From the NCBI GenBank assembly GCA_905478335.1, contig CAJQIC010000014.1:1-62563 (forward strand): 62,563 nt of DNA, given 5' to 3'. A program made the position numbers and the translations under genes. Below, one piece after another: positions 50,207 through 59,590 of this stretch. The notes under the pieces are model-generated. The model was not told where the DNA came from. It worked only from the letters and a program-made list of their open reading frames with translations, and made no database searches. Source of the DNA: an uncultured Bacteroidia bacterium. GTDB lineage: Bacteria; Bacteroidota; Bacteroidia; NS11-12g; UBA9320. Every line of letters starts with the position of its first letter. Position 1 is the stretch's first letter.

Positions 50207-51556
50207 ATGATTAAGAATTTTACATTTTCGTTCTTGATGCTAGCAGCTACTTTAAGCTTCGCACAAGGATATGACTTGCCGTTAACTTGGGATGATGGTG
50301 CTGTGACTTATGGAGTTGTAGACTTCGGAGGGAACGCTTCAACAATTATGGTAGACCCTGCCGATGCTAACAATATGATTGTTAAGTCGGAAAAAACTGC
50401 TGGTGCACAAGGTTGGGCTGGAACTACGATTGGAGTAGACGTTTCTGGTACCGTAACTAGTTTTTCTAAAAAAATACCATTTACAAACACCGATACTAAG
50501 ATGAGTATCAAAGTAATGTCTCCAGACGCTGGAATCACAGTACGCTTTAAGGTAGAGGATGCCTCTGATCCTACAAAATCCGTAGAAACAGAAGCTAAAA
50601 CTACAAAAGCAAATGAGTGGGAAGTTTTGGTTTTCGACTTTTCGAAACAAGCTGATGGTACTGCATTATTGGATTTAAACAAAACGTATAACAAAGGTTC
50701 TGTTTTCTTCAACTTTAATGTTGACGGTGCTACTGCTGGTGCTAAAACTTACTACTGGGATAATGTTGAGTTTATGACAGCAGGTCCTACTAAAGATCAA
50801 ATCAACTTACCGGTAACTTTTGAAGATACTGCTGTTGATTACACATTAACTGATTTTGGTGATATGGTTTCTACCATTGTAGCAGATCCTGCAGGTGGAA
50901 CGAATATGGTTGCGATGTCTAAGAAAGTAGCAAGCAGCCCTACTTGGGCTGGTGTGACTGCTGGAACTCCATTTGGATTTAAAGATGCAATACCATTTAC
51001 TGCTACAGAAACTAAGATGACGGTTAAGGTGTATAGCCCAGATGCAGACATTACAGTTCGTTTGAAAGTAGAAGATGCTGGAGATCCAACGAAATCTTGT
51101 GAGACTGATACAAAAACAACTAAGTCGGATGCATGGGAAGACATGGTATTTGACTTTTCAAAACAAGCTGACGGTACTGCAGCACTGGATTTAATGATTA
51201 CATACAGCAAAGCTTCTTTGTTTTTCAATTTCGGAGTTGATGGTGCTACCGCTGGAGAAAAGACTTACTACTGGGATGACATGATGTTTGGCGAGCCAGA
51301 CAATTCATCTGTAAAAGAATTAACTTCAACTACGCTTTCTTATTTCCCTAACCCTGTAACAGATGTGATTAACATCAATGCAAATGCAACCATTAACAAG
51401 GTTATCGTTTCTAATAGCTTAGGTCAAGTAGTAGCTCAAATTGATGCAACTGCATCTCAAGTTGCTGTTGATATGAGTGCTTACGAAAATGGATTATACG
51501 TGTTTGTTGTAGAAACAAACAATGATACAATTAGCTTCAAAGCAGCTAAGAATTAA
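50207..51556 (+). CDS. Secreted protein with two tandem beta-sandwich (CBM-like) domains and T9SS tail
   Basis: The 449-residue protein has a signal peptide (FLMLAATLSFAQG), two homologous domains (about 22-192 and 196-365), and a type A T9SS sorting domain (about 370-449: YFPNPVTDVINI at the start). The repeats share blocks such as DITVRLKVEDAGDPTKSCET, WEDMVFDFSKQADGTA and GEKTYYWDD. The fold looks like a carbohydrate-binding jelly roll; no catalytic residues are seen. It sits at the border of the glucan locus and is a likely surface glycan-binding protein. Start at 50207 places the signal peptide at the N terminus; an earlier in-frame start at 50156 would add 17 non-homologous residues. 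Confidence 0.8.
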   Translation: MIKNFTFSFLMLAATLSFAQGYDLPLTWDDGAVTYGVVDFGGNASTIMVDPADANNMIVKSEKTAGAQGWAGTTIGVDVSGTVTSFSKKIPFTNTDTKMSIKVMSPDAGITVRFKVEDASDPTKSVETEAKTTKANEWEVLVFDFSKQADGTALLDLNKTYNKGSVFFNFNVDGATAGAKTYYWDNVEFMTAGPTKDQINLPVTFEDTAVDYTLTDFGDMVSTIVADPAGGTNMVAMSKKVASSPTWAGVTAGTPFGFKDAIPFTATETKMTVKVYSPDADITVRLKVEDAGDPTKSCETDTKTTKSDAWEDMVFDFSKQADGTAALDLMITYSKASLFFNFGVDGATAGEKTYYWDDMMFGEPDNSSVKELTSTTLSYFPNPVTDVININANATINKVIVSNSLGQVVAQIDATASQVAVDMSAYENGLYVFVVETNNDTISFKAAKN

Positions 51557-51569
51557 GAATCTTAACAAA

Positions 51570-51585
51570 AAACCGAGAACGGTTT
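51570..51585 (+). other. Short hairpin downstream of the T9SS gene
   Basis: AAACCG pairs with CGGTTT around AGAA, just before the strong terminator at 51600. It may be a secondary stem. Confidence 0.4.
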
Positions 51586-51599
51586 AACTTTTCAGACGA

Positions 51600-51627
51600 G
51601 CCACTAAGGAAACTTAGTGGCTTTTTT
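51600..51627 (+). terminator. Rho-independent terminator
   Basis: GCCACTAAG pairs with CTTAGTGGC around a GAAA loop and is followed by six T. It ends the T9SS tandem-domain gene and lies before the convergent phosphorylase gene. Confidence 0.92.
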
Positions 51628-51657
51628 GTTGCTTAATTTTTATAGATAAGTTGGTCT

Positions 51658-54600
51658 TTATTTGACCAAGAGATTAATGCAATTGAACTGAATAGAACTG
51701 ATTTCTCCTGTACGTGAGAAGACTTTATTGGATAATACTGAAGACAACTCATGACCCTGAATCACTTCAGTTTGGTCGTGACTAAATCGAACTGTTATTT
51801 GCTCAGCGTCACTGTTTTGATATACCACAGGTATTTGGCAATAGGTGAATGCTAAGGCATCATCTGGAAGTGATATGCTTGTTAGCTCGTTGTCAAGGTT
51901 GTAGTAATCAAATTTGCTTGATTCAGCGAAGAATTCCGCACTTCTTAGCAATAATGGCTCAAAGCATATTTTACCATCGCGTATCACGACGCCAAATTCT
52001 GCCCAGCGATTTATTAAATCCTCTTTTACCTGACCAGTCATACCTGGTTGTTGCGCTCCTGCGTTTCCAGGTGTGTGTGAATAGGCGTCTGTTGGGAAGG
52101 CACCATATACTTGCGGGGACTTATTCACCCCAATTCCTGCTCGAATCTCATAATAATGCTGTACTAAGTTACCTAATATTTGACTTGATGCGCCTTTATG
52201 ATAGGCCGAAATGATGTTTTCTTGAACCGCCAACAGTAATTTAGAAACCATATGCCAATAGATAGATCCAAGCCCTTCGTATCCATAGAAAGTACCTGAC
52301 CGACCAGTGAAAGATTTGTGGTCAAAAATTTCTTCGAATATATCTAGTACTTCTTGTCTATTTGCATCTACAAGTGCCGCATACCCTGCGCTGGAAAGGT
52401 TGTCTAATACCTCACTTACGTCATTTGCATTGTTTATGTCTCCATTAAAATGATAGTCACCAGCCTCATCCACAAGAATCAACGAAGTATTCGCATCTGA
52501 CTCGAGTTGTTGAAACAAGTCAACCTTGGAAGTTGCGGTTTTGGGTATTGTATTTTTATCAATAAAAAACGGTAATTGGCGATCTGGATACAATAGATAA
52601 CTATACTGGTCTGCACGGAACATCTGACTCGATTTAAGTGCATCAAGTATGTTGCTCGCTTCTTGAGGCTCGATAATACCTGAGCTAAGAACGGCCACCT
52701 GACCTTCCAACATTTCGTATAAATGGTCGATGCCTACCGTTTTATCTTTAAAGTCAACCACATTGTATGCGTGATACAAGGCATCTTGTCTTTTATTCTG
52801 CGCAATCGTAGCATCTATATATCGTAAGGATACCGCCAATAATTCTGAAATCTCTGCTGTGTTTATTGTTTCTTTTTCTGCTTTAAAACCGGCATACGCT
52901 TGTCGACGGAAATATTCACCTATCTCACCGATAGCTGCAGTAAATTCAAATCGTTCAGCATCTGAAAACCCTTTTTCTAAAGTTGGTACATGTTCTTCAT
53001 ACGTCTCCTTTAAGGATTGAATCATGCGCGCAACGGGTCTATTGATTACCGTAGTTGGCTGTTTGTCTGCGTCAATGATTTGTTGCGTAAAACAAATAAA
53101 CCTTCGTAAATAGTACAACGTGACCATAGACACACCGTTACCTACTAACGCATTATTTGCGTCATTCCATTCGGGTCGTTGTGTGTTTAGCCAAATACCT
53201 GCATCAGGTATGAAGTTGTAGAGCTTTGTGCATAGTGCGACCATCAATTTCTCTGTCATACTTGCACGCACAGGCGAATTGTCACGGTGTAAGGCTAGTT
53301 TCCCATCAGCACCAATCTCTTTAACCTTTTCTGCTATTTTTTGTTCTGCAGCATAGTCGTACACAATGGTATCACGCGGATTTTCCACTATCGCATCAAA
53401 TTCTTTAATTCGGTACGGAACGTTGGCATAAACAAACAACTCGGTGGTTAGCATGTCAGACAACAGATTGGGGAAGTGAGCTTCACATATTTCTAAGAGT
53501 TTAGTCAGGTAGATAATCTGATGGTCACCCCAATATCCAATGTAAGACCATGGGTCATGTTCGTCTGCGACTTCCCAATCCAATCCTTCTTTAAATATGC
53601 GATAAGGATTGTAGCCATCTATGGTCGAGGCATTTAAAAACTTGCTAATAAAGCCAAACGTATAGTCAGGAAAAGTTAATGCAAGACCCTCCCAGTTTTG
53701 AAAGATGTCGCGCCAATTGCCTTCATAGTTTCTAATTTTTTCCCCTTCCTTGTTTTGTGTTTCGATAGAGAAGTAATTCCAAGGTCTACTAGGGTCGCCA
53801 TGACGTCGACTAAAGAACAATGGTAAATATTCATTTGTCAATCTCAATAAATCAACATCACCCTGGTCTTTTACAAGTTGTATGAATGATTTGAGCTCAA
53901 GTTCGGCATCAAGATCTTTAAAGAACTGTGCATTGTTATCATATACCTTCTTATTCATCGAAGCAATGTGCGACTCATAATCAGAACGATATATGCAGTA
54001 TTGGTCGTCAAATATTCCACCACGCATGATGTTAAACAGCACGTTAGAGAAATGCCTTCCAGTACTTAAATCGTCATTAGTCTTTTGAAGTCCATCTGCT
54101 TTTGCCACCAATTTTTTGAGGTCCATAGTGGTGTCCCAAATATCCTGTGTCAGTTCTGATACAAGTGAATCATTATTTTCAATTTGCGATTTAAGGTTGA
54201 TTACCTCAGCATGATCCTGATTCACTTCGCAGACGGTGTGCCATGTTGTTTCTTCGCTGGCGTTCAACGTTACTTTGGCCGACAAGAAATACGCACCTTT
54301 TTCAGCACGTACATCACTTTCTTGTTCTATGGTTTGTCCTAGTCTAAAGGCTTTTAATTGGGTTGAAGACAACAGCGTTTTGTCTCTTGACAAGCCCGAT
54401 GACCAAATCGTTGTGCAAGACAACGATTCACTTGGTTCGGCCCGGTCTACAATCATTGCGCTCAACGAATAAATACCCATACCGCTTGCAGGGTCTAACT
54501 CACATTTCTTGTACGCATCTACAAGCGTGCTTCGTGAAGCTTGTAAATCTGTATCCACACCATAAGGAAGTACGTTTTGAACGCCATCTAAAATTTCGCA

Positions 54601-55074
54601 AGCAATGTGTGCATCACTTGTGTTTTTCAAACACGCGCGTTTGACAAAACCGAATTTTTCAGAAAAAGTCCACATGTACTGAAATGACAAGCCATGCGTG
54701 TTATGAATTTCTTCAAAAATTATTTTGCTACCAATCCTGTTTTTGTAGAGATTTCTCGTAATGTTTTCGCCCACATTGCGATCAGAGAATGGTTCCCAAA
54801 ATCTTTTAGATACATCGTCAAACCGAATAATTGTCTTGCTTCCAGTAATGTCGGCAAGGTCAATTATTTTGTCATCTGTGTAATACGGGAATAATGATGA
54901 CCCAGCATTTTTTCTGCCGGCAGTCATGCCTCCGTTGCTTGCAATAAATAGCCAATGGTCACTTGGACTGACTATGGTCATGAAAAACGGGCGTATCGAA
55001 TCGCTATTCGAAATTTTATAAAACTGTTCACCGTCGATATTGACGTATGCACCTGTCGACTCTATATTAGACAT
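51658..55074 (-). CDS. Large GH94-clan phosphorylase, GH149-like (beta-1,3-oligoglucan phosphorylase candidate)
   Basis: The 1138-residue protein has no signal peptide, so it is cytosolic. An N-terminal beta-sandwich (about 1-300) precedes a linker and an alpha/alpha barrel (about 340-1000). Signature blocks are NYEGNWRDIFQNWEGLALTF, DGYNPYRIFKEGLDWEV, YIGYWGDHQIIYLTKLLE, RPEWNDANNALVGNGVSMVT and FYGYEGLGSIYWHMVSKL, which I associate with GH149. Members phosphorolyse beta-1,3-oligoglucans to alpha-glucose-1-phosphate. Length (about 1100) fits. The candidate acid/base is in the EWND block, by analogy with GH94. It ends the operon MFS-GH16-GH30-this gene; the gap to GH30 is 37 bp. Confidence 0.75.
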   Translation of the reverse strand: MSNIESTGAYVNIDGEQFYKISNSDSIRPFFMTIVSPSDHWLFIASNGGMTAGRKNAGSSLFPYYTDDKIIDLADITGSKTIIRFDDVSKRFWEPFSDRNVGENITRNLYKNRIGSKIIFEEIHNTHGLSFQYMWTFSEKFGFVKRACLKNTSDAHIACEILDGVQNVLPYGVDTDLQASRSTLVDAYKKCELDPASGMGIYSLSAMIVDRAEPSESLSCTTIWSSGLSRDKTLLSSTQLKAFRLGQTIEQESDVRAEKGAYFLSAKVTLNASEETTWHTVCEVNQDHAEVINLKSQIENNDSLVSELTQDIWDTTMDLKKLVAKADGLQKTNDDLSTGRHFSNVLFNIMRGGIFDDQYCIYRSDYESHIASMNKKVYDNNAQFFKDLDAELELKSFIQLVKDQGDVDLLRLTNEYLPLFFSRRHGDPSRPWNYFSIETQNKEGEKIRNYEGNWRDIFQNWEGLALTFPDYTFGFISKFLNASTIDGYNPYRIFKEGLDWEVADEHDPWSYIGYWGDHQIIYLTKLLEICEAHFPNLLSDMLTTELFVYANVPYRIKEFDAIVENPRDTIVYDYAAEQKIAEKVKEIGADGKLALHRDNSPVRASMTEKLMVALCTKLYNFIPDAGIWLNTQRPEWNDANNALVGNGVSMVTLYYLRRFICFTQQIIDADKQPTTVINRPVARMIQSLKETYEEHVPTLEKGFSDAERFEFTAAIGEIGEYFRRQAYAGFKAEKETINTAEISELLAVSLRYIDATIAQNKRQDALYHAYNVVDFKDKTVGIDHLYEMLEGQVAVLSSGIIEPQEASNILDALKSSQMFRADQYSYLLYPDRQLPFFIDKNTIPKTATSKVDLFQQLESDANTSLILVDEAGDYHFNGDINNANDVSEVLDNLSSAGYAALVDANRQEVLDIFEEIFDHKSFTGRSGTFYGYEGLGSIYWHMVSKLLLAVQENIISAYHKGASSQILGNLVQHYYEIRAGIGVNKSPQVYGAFPTDAYSHTPGNAGAQQPGMTGQVKEDLINRWAEFGVVIRDGKICFEPLLLRSAEFFAESSKFDYYNLDNELTSISLPDDALAFTYCQIPVVYQNSDAEQITVRFSHDQTEVIQGHELSSVLSNKVFSRTGEISSIQFNCINLLVK

Positions 55075-55111
55075 TAAATTCTTTTACTTTACTTTTTTTG
55101 AGGTATTACAA

Positions 55112-56611
55112 TTATTGATTTACAACGATAGTCTGTATCGCATTTTTGTCAATCAAAATTGATTGTTGTTTTTTGTCTATGATAAGGTTATAGCGTATAG
55201 GGCTATCAGATTCGTTAAATACGATGACTACGTCAGAGCCGTCTTTGTTTTTTGCTGCAGTAGCCATTAGCAATCCTTGTTTTGTTTCTATCTGTGTTCT
55301 TAACGCTTCAGGACGAATAAACTTACTGAAGTGACTAAGTACATAATACAACGGTGTGAAATACACTTCATCAGACGTCGTGTTTACAATTACCGGTGCA
55401 ATACACCAGTTACTAGCTAAGTTAGGGCCTCCATTCTGGTCGAGAACCATGTTCCAATCAATCCAACCTTCAACCCAGTTATTCATACAACCGATTATGT
55501 CTCGCGCATATCTGTAGCACGGAACATATTTCGGATGGTCTTTTTTGTCTTCTTCCTTGGCCCAATCCCAGCCCCAGTCTGTTGCTTCTTTGCTCCAATA
55601 CCAGGCATCGTCTTTCCAATGTGGTACTTCAGCATCTATACAACCTTCGGTATGTATAATATGTTTGTTAGGGGCGTAATTATGTGTTGAGGTTAGTGAT
55701 TCTGGATACCAGTCTATCGTGCTGGTATACCAGTGTACTGCCGTACCGTATATGTATGGAGCCAAGCTCGAATCAGTTAAAAGGACGGACGCCCATTCAT
55801 CTAATTCTTTACCGCGGTTCTGGTCGTATACCAATATCTTAGCATCGATGCTGTCTTCCTTCAATTGTGGGCCTAAATGGTGTTTTACAAAGTCGGCGGT
55901 TTCTTGAGGTGTAAAGTGCATACTCTCCCAATTTGCGTCGTTACCCAAAGGTTCATTCTCTACAGTAAACCCCCAAATGTCTATGCCTTCTTCACTATAG
56001 GCTTGTGCATATTTCGAAAAGAATTTTGCCCATGTACCATAGTATTTTTTTTCGAGTTTTCCGCCATTCCAGGTTTTATTGTCCTTCATCCAGATCGGCG
56101 CCGTCCAAGGGGAAGCAACAATCTTAAATCCTTCTGAGGAGATGGCCTGTGCTTGCTTAATCATAGGGATCAAGTCCGCCGTATCTTCTGCGATACTAAA
56201 CGACTCCAGGGCCGTGTCACCAGCAATAGGGGCATAACTGTAGTGATCTATAGAAAAATCGCAGCTGTTCATGTGCGTGCGTGTTAAACTGTATTGAGCA
56301 CCTTCCGAAGAAAAATAGGCTTCCATTATTTGGTTGCGTTTTTCGGCACTTAACTGGTTTAACAAAGTTGCGCTCGATTCTGTAAACGCCCCACCAAAAC
56401 CGGTTATCGTTTGGAATGTTTCACCTGTGTTCACTACTATTTCTTCAGCCCAAGCCTCATTGGACGCTGATGTTGTAATTTGCTTTAAATTATCTCCAGC
56501 CGCGCTGGTTTGATAAACGGTGATAGCCATTTCTTCAGTCTTTTTTTTGTTGCATCCAAACAGCAACAAAAAAACCATGATACACATGGTGTACGGCGTT
56601 AACTTTTTCAT
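55112..56611 (-). CDS. GH30 family glycoside hydrolase, lipoprotein
   Basis: The 499-residue protein has a lipoprotein signal with Cys20 (LLLFGC). The barrel resembles GH30 subfamily 1 (glucosylceramidase-like): TITGFGGAFTESSATLLNQL, LTRTHMNSCDFSIDHYSYAP, ASPWTAPIWMKDN. The acid/base is Glu220 in TVENEP and the nucleophile is Glu322 in HTEG. A short C-terminal beta domain follows. Members act on beta-glucosides or beta-1,6-glucan, so it could remove side branches of laminarin. It is outer-membrane or periplasmic and third in the MFS operon. Confidence 0.9.
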   Translation of the reverse strand: MKKLTPYTMCIMVFLLLFGCNKKKTEEMAITVYQTSAAGDNLKQITTSASNEAWAEEIVVNTGETFQTITGFGGAFTESSATLLNQLSAEKRNQIMEAYFSSEGAQYSLTRTHMNSCDFSIDHYSYAPIAGDTALESFSIAEDTADLIPMIKQAQAISSEGFKIVASPWTAPIWMKDNKTWNGGKLEKKYYGTWAKFFSKYAQAYSEEGIDIWGFTVENEPLGNDANWESMHFTPQETADFVKHHLGPQLKEDSIDAKILVYDQNRGKELDEWASVLLTDSSLAPYIYGTAVHWYTSTIDWYPESLTSTHNYAPNKHIIHTEGCIDAEVPHWKDDAWYWSKEATDWGWDWAKEEDKKDHPKYVPCYRYARDIIGCMNNWVEGWIDWNMVLDQNGGPNLASNWCIAPVIVNTTSDEVYFTPLYYVLSHFSKFIRPEALRTQIETKQGLLMATAAKNKDGSDVVIVFNESDSPIRYNLIIDKKQQSILIDKNAIQTIVVNQ

Positions 56612-56619
56612 ATTAGCAA

Positions 56620-57882
56620 TTATTTGAGGTCGTATACCCGAACATAATCTAGGATGTACTCTGGTGATTTCATGTTAGGGTCAAGGCCTCTTGCGCCTCC
56701 CCATCCACCACCAATGGCTAGGTTCAGAATAATATCTTGTGGTTTGCTGAAAGGCCATTCTAAGTCATCAGCATTTTTATCATACGTGTAATAGCGTTTT
56801 CCATCCACTAACCCATAAATCACATCAGGATGCCACTCAACCGCATAGGTGTGAAAAGAATCGGTCATGTTATTTAGGGTTGTGTCGCTGCCAATTTGAT
56901 TTCCTTGTTTGAAGTAATACTTTCTTGTATGGCAGGTGGCATGGTTTAAACCAGCATAAGTGGTATCATTAATTTCGTATCCAACGCATTCAAGTACATC
57001 AATTTCTCCACAATATGGCCACGAAAGTTCGTCCTTGTAATTAGAACCTAGTAACCAACCAGCTGCCCAAGTTCCACGGTCGTGGGGTACCTTAGCTCGA
57101 AATTCAATCTTACCATATTTAAAACCATATTTGCCTTGTGTGGTCAATCTCGCAGACGTCCAGGTAGAGTCAGACTCATTCTGGTGTGCTTGGATAATGA
57201 GGTTGCCATTCTCTAGACGCGCTGTTTTTTTGTCAAACGCCGTATAGTATTGAAGTTCATTGTTACCCCAACCCCAGTTGCCAATGTTGTAAGACCATTT
57301 TGAGGTGTCAGGCAGTCCACTGCCGTCAAACTCGTCTGACCAAACCAACTCCCATTGGTCACCTTCCATTTTTTGTTCGACTACTTCGTATGTCGAATCA
57401 TGCACGATGATCGGTTTGAGTTTTATCCAGTCTATTTTAACCGTATCGTTTTTTGCATGGATTTTAAACGGATGAGATCCTTGTGATAAGGGCGACCCAA
57501 ACCTGTAGGAAGAATGAAACGAATTGTCGTGATCAAAGCCAATGTCTCCTGTAATGTTGTAGGTTCGGTCATCGGTATTGTTTATATAATCTTCAATCCA
57601 AATCCTACCATTTTTTGAAGACCCCATCACCTCAACTTCGTAGCGTCCAGTAGTCGGAACATCTACATCAATGGTAATGAAGTTATCTGGAGCTATACTT
57701 ACATATGTCTCTGTTTTTTGCACGTGTTCGCTGCTGGACAGATAGTTTTCTACCTGTATCAAATTGTCCTTAACATCTTTCGCAGCTTGTTTGCAACCGA
57801 TGAATGACGTCATAATGCCAAGGTAAGCGAACGCCTTGTTCCTCTTGATTTTTTGGCGTTGAGATAATAATCTGTTATACAT
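56620..57882 (-). CDS. GH16 endo-beta-1,3-glucanase-like lipoprotein with N-terminal CBM
   Basis: The 420-residue protein has a lipoprotein-like signal with Cys30 (TSFIGC). Residues about 42-160 form a carbohydrate-binding beta-sandwich (CBM6-like). Residues about 178-420 are the GH16 domain with LVWSDEFDGSG, FKYGKIEFRAKVP and the catalytic WPYCGEIDVLECVG, in which Glu293, Asp295 and Glu298 form the ExDxxE triad. That spacing (with the beta-bulge Cys-Gly-Glu-Ile-Asp) is the laminarinase type. It probably cleaves beta-1,3-glucan at the surface. The gap from the MFS gene is 4 nt. Confidence 0.92.
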   Translation of the reverse strand: MYNRLLSQRQKIKRNKAFAYLGIMTSFIGCKQAAKDVKDNLIQVENYLSSSEHVQKTETYVSIAPDNFITIDVDVPTTGRYEVEVMGSSKNGRIWIEDYINNTDDRTYNITGDIGFDHDNSFHSSYRFGSPLSQGSHPFKIHAKNDTVKIDWIKLKPIIVHDSTYEVVEQKMEGDQWELVWSDEFDGSGLPDTSKWSYNIGNWGWGNNELQYYTAFDKKTARLENGNLIIQAHQNESDSTWTSARLTTQGKYGFKYGKIEFRAKVPHDRGTWAAGWLLGSNYKDELSWPYCGEIDVLECVGYEINDTTYAGLNHATCHTRKYYFKQGNQIGSDTTLNNMTDSFHTYAVEWHPDVIYGLVDGKRYYTYDKNADDLEWPFSKPQDIILNLAIGGGWGGARGLDPNMKSPEYILDYVRVYDLK

Positions 57883-57886
57883 CTGC

Positions 57887-59452
57887 TTAAGTAGTTTTAA
57901 CCAATTGTTCTTCTAATTCTTCTAACGACTTTCCTTTAGTTTCCGGAATCACTCGGACGATAAAGATGAGGCCTAAGAACGCAAATACGCCGTATATGAA
58001 AAATGTACCCGCATTACCAAGTGTTTCTAGCTGCCAAGGGAAGACCCACTGAACCACGAAGCTTACGGCAGAATTGATAACACCAACAAAAGAAATCGCA
58101 ATTCCTCGAATACGGTTTGGGAATAATTCTGAGAATAGCACCCACATAACTGGCCCAATAGAAATGGCAAATGAAGCTACAAATCCCAAAATGCCAACCA
58201 ATATCAGTTTAGGATTCATTTGAATCGCAGCCTTTATTATTTCGGATTTATGTGCAGATAAAACCTCGGCATCTATACTTGATGCCAAGGCCTCGTTAAA
58301 GGCAATGTCAGATTCGTACATTTTACCGGCTATACCTTCTAAACCAGAGAGGTCAACGTTCTCTACCAAACCAGTAATAGAATCAACAGGTAATGTGTAT
58401 GAAGCCGAATTAAAGCCGTATGATAATAAAAACAGGCATATAGTCATGCCAGCAACACCTATACTCAGTAATGGCTTACGACCAAGCCTATCGATCAACA
58501 TCAAGGCTAAAACAGTAAAAACTAAGTTCGTTAACCCCACCAGTATGGCTTGAATAAACGATGCATCGGTTCCTATTCCCGATTGTTCGAAAATCATAGG
58601 GGCATAGAAAAAAACGGAGTTTATGCCTGTGATTTGCTGCAATACAGCAACGACAATGCCAATAACAAGAACCAATCGCATAGCAGGTTTGAATAGCTCT
58701 CCAACGCCTACCTTGGCTTTGTTTTTGTCTTGTTCGATATGGTCCTGAATTTCTTGAACCGTTTTTTCTGCTTCCTCTGGGTTTGAAAACTTGCTTAGCA
58801 CTTTTTTGGCTTCATCGTACCTTCCTCTTAAAATTAGCCACCTTGGACTAGTAGGTACGAAAAACAAACCGAAGAAGTATAAAATGGCTGGTACGGTCTC
58901 CAATCCGAGCATCCATCTCCAGTTGTTTTCATCTATTTTTAGATTTGCCACCCACGAGGCATCACTTTTACCCAATTGAAGAATGAGGTAATTTGTGAAG
59001 AATGCCAACGAAATACCGATAACAATGTTAAGTTGGTTAAATGACACCAACCTGCCTCTTATCTCTGGTGGAGCCATTTCAGCAATGTACATTGGAGCGA
59101 GAATCAAAGATGCACCAACACCAAAGCCACCAATCATTCTTGCAACAACCAAAAAGGTGTATGTAGGGGCGAAAGCCGATGCGAATGCTGATATGGCATA
59201 TAAAATGGCCGCATAGCGCAGTACCGTTCTTCTGCCAATCTTGTCACTTAGCGGTCCAGCCACCAGCATAGCAAGGGTTGCAGTGACGGTTAAAGAGGCA
59301 ACAGACCAACCTAATTGAAGCTTAGTTAGTCCAAACTCTGGCTCAATAAATTTTATTACCCCGGAAATGACGGACGCATCGAACCCCATGAGTAAGCCTC
59401 CAAGGGCTACAATCATGGCGATCATCATGATAACTGGATTTTTTGTTTTCAT
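57887..59452 (-). CDS. MFS sugar porter, 12-helix
   Basis: The 521-residue inner-membrane transporter has the sugar-porter family marks: DKIGRRTVLRYAAILYA after helix 2, RMIGGFGVGASLILAPMYIA, PSPRWL-like SPRWLILRGR, DRLGRKPLLSIG in the second half, and PETKGKSLEELE at the end. A loop of about 60 residues between helices 9 and 10 is longer than in E. coli XylE. It likely imports glucose or short oligosaccharides from the glucan breakdown. It is the first gene of the operon that continues with GH16, GH30 and the phosphorylase, and it is divergent from the regulator. Confidence 0.9.
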   Translation of the reverse strand: MKTKNPVIMMIAMIVALGGLLMGFDASVISGVIKFIEPEFGLTKLQLGWSVASLTVTATLAMLVAGPLSDKIGRRTVLRYAAILYAISAFASAFAPTYTFLVVARMIGGFGVGASLILAPMYIAEMAPPEIRGRLVSFNQLNIVIGISLAFFTNYLILQLGKSDASWVANLKIDENNWRWMLGLETVPAILYFFGLFFVPTSPRWLILRGRYDEAKKVLSKFSNPEEAEKTVQEIQDHIEQDKNKAKVGVGELFKPAMRLVLVIGIVVAVLQQITGINSVFFYAPMIFEQSGIGTDASFIQAILVGLTNLVFTVLALMLIDRLGRKPLLSIGVAGMTICLFLLSYGFNSASYTLPVDSITGLVENVDLSGLEGIAGKMYESDIAFNEALASSIDAEVLSAHKSEIIKAAIQMNPKLILVGILGFVASFAISIGPVMWVLFSELFPNRIRGIAISFVGVINSAVSFVVQWVFPWQLETLGNAGTFFIYGVFAFLGLIFIVRVIPETKGKSLEELEEQLVKTT

Positions 59453-59487
59453 ATCTGTATTATTGAATTCTCAACACATGAAAATGA

Positions 59488-59514
59488 CCTTATTTTCATT
59501 GAAAGTCGAAATAA
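59488..59514. promoter_or_regulatory. Candidate operator over the MFS-operon promoter
   Basis: CTTATTT and AAATAAG are perfect inverted arms separated by 13 bp. The minus-strand TTATTTCG of one arm also resembles a -7 element for the MFS operon. It lies in the 132-bp space between the divergent MFS and regulator genes. Confidence 0.5.
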
Positions 59515-59557
59515 GTGTAATTTTCTTAAAGTAAAAAGTACTATAAGTTTTTTTTTA

Positions 59558-59590
59558 TATGTTTGTGCATATCATTATTACAAAATGCAC
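59558..59590 (+). promoter_or_regulatory. -7 box TATGTTTG with overlapping GTGCAT/ATGCAC inverted repeat at the regulator start
   Basis: TATGTTTG (59558-59565) is an exact TAnnTTTG match 19 nt before the ATG. GTGCAT (59565-59570) and ATGCAC (59585-59590) are inverted arms spanning the likely transcription start and the start codon. This fits an autoregulatory site. Confidence 0.5.
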
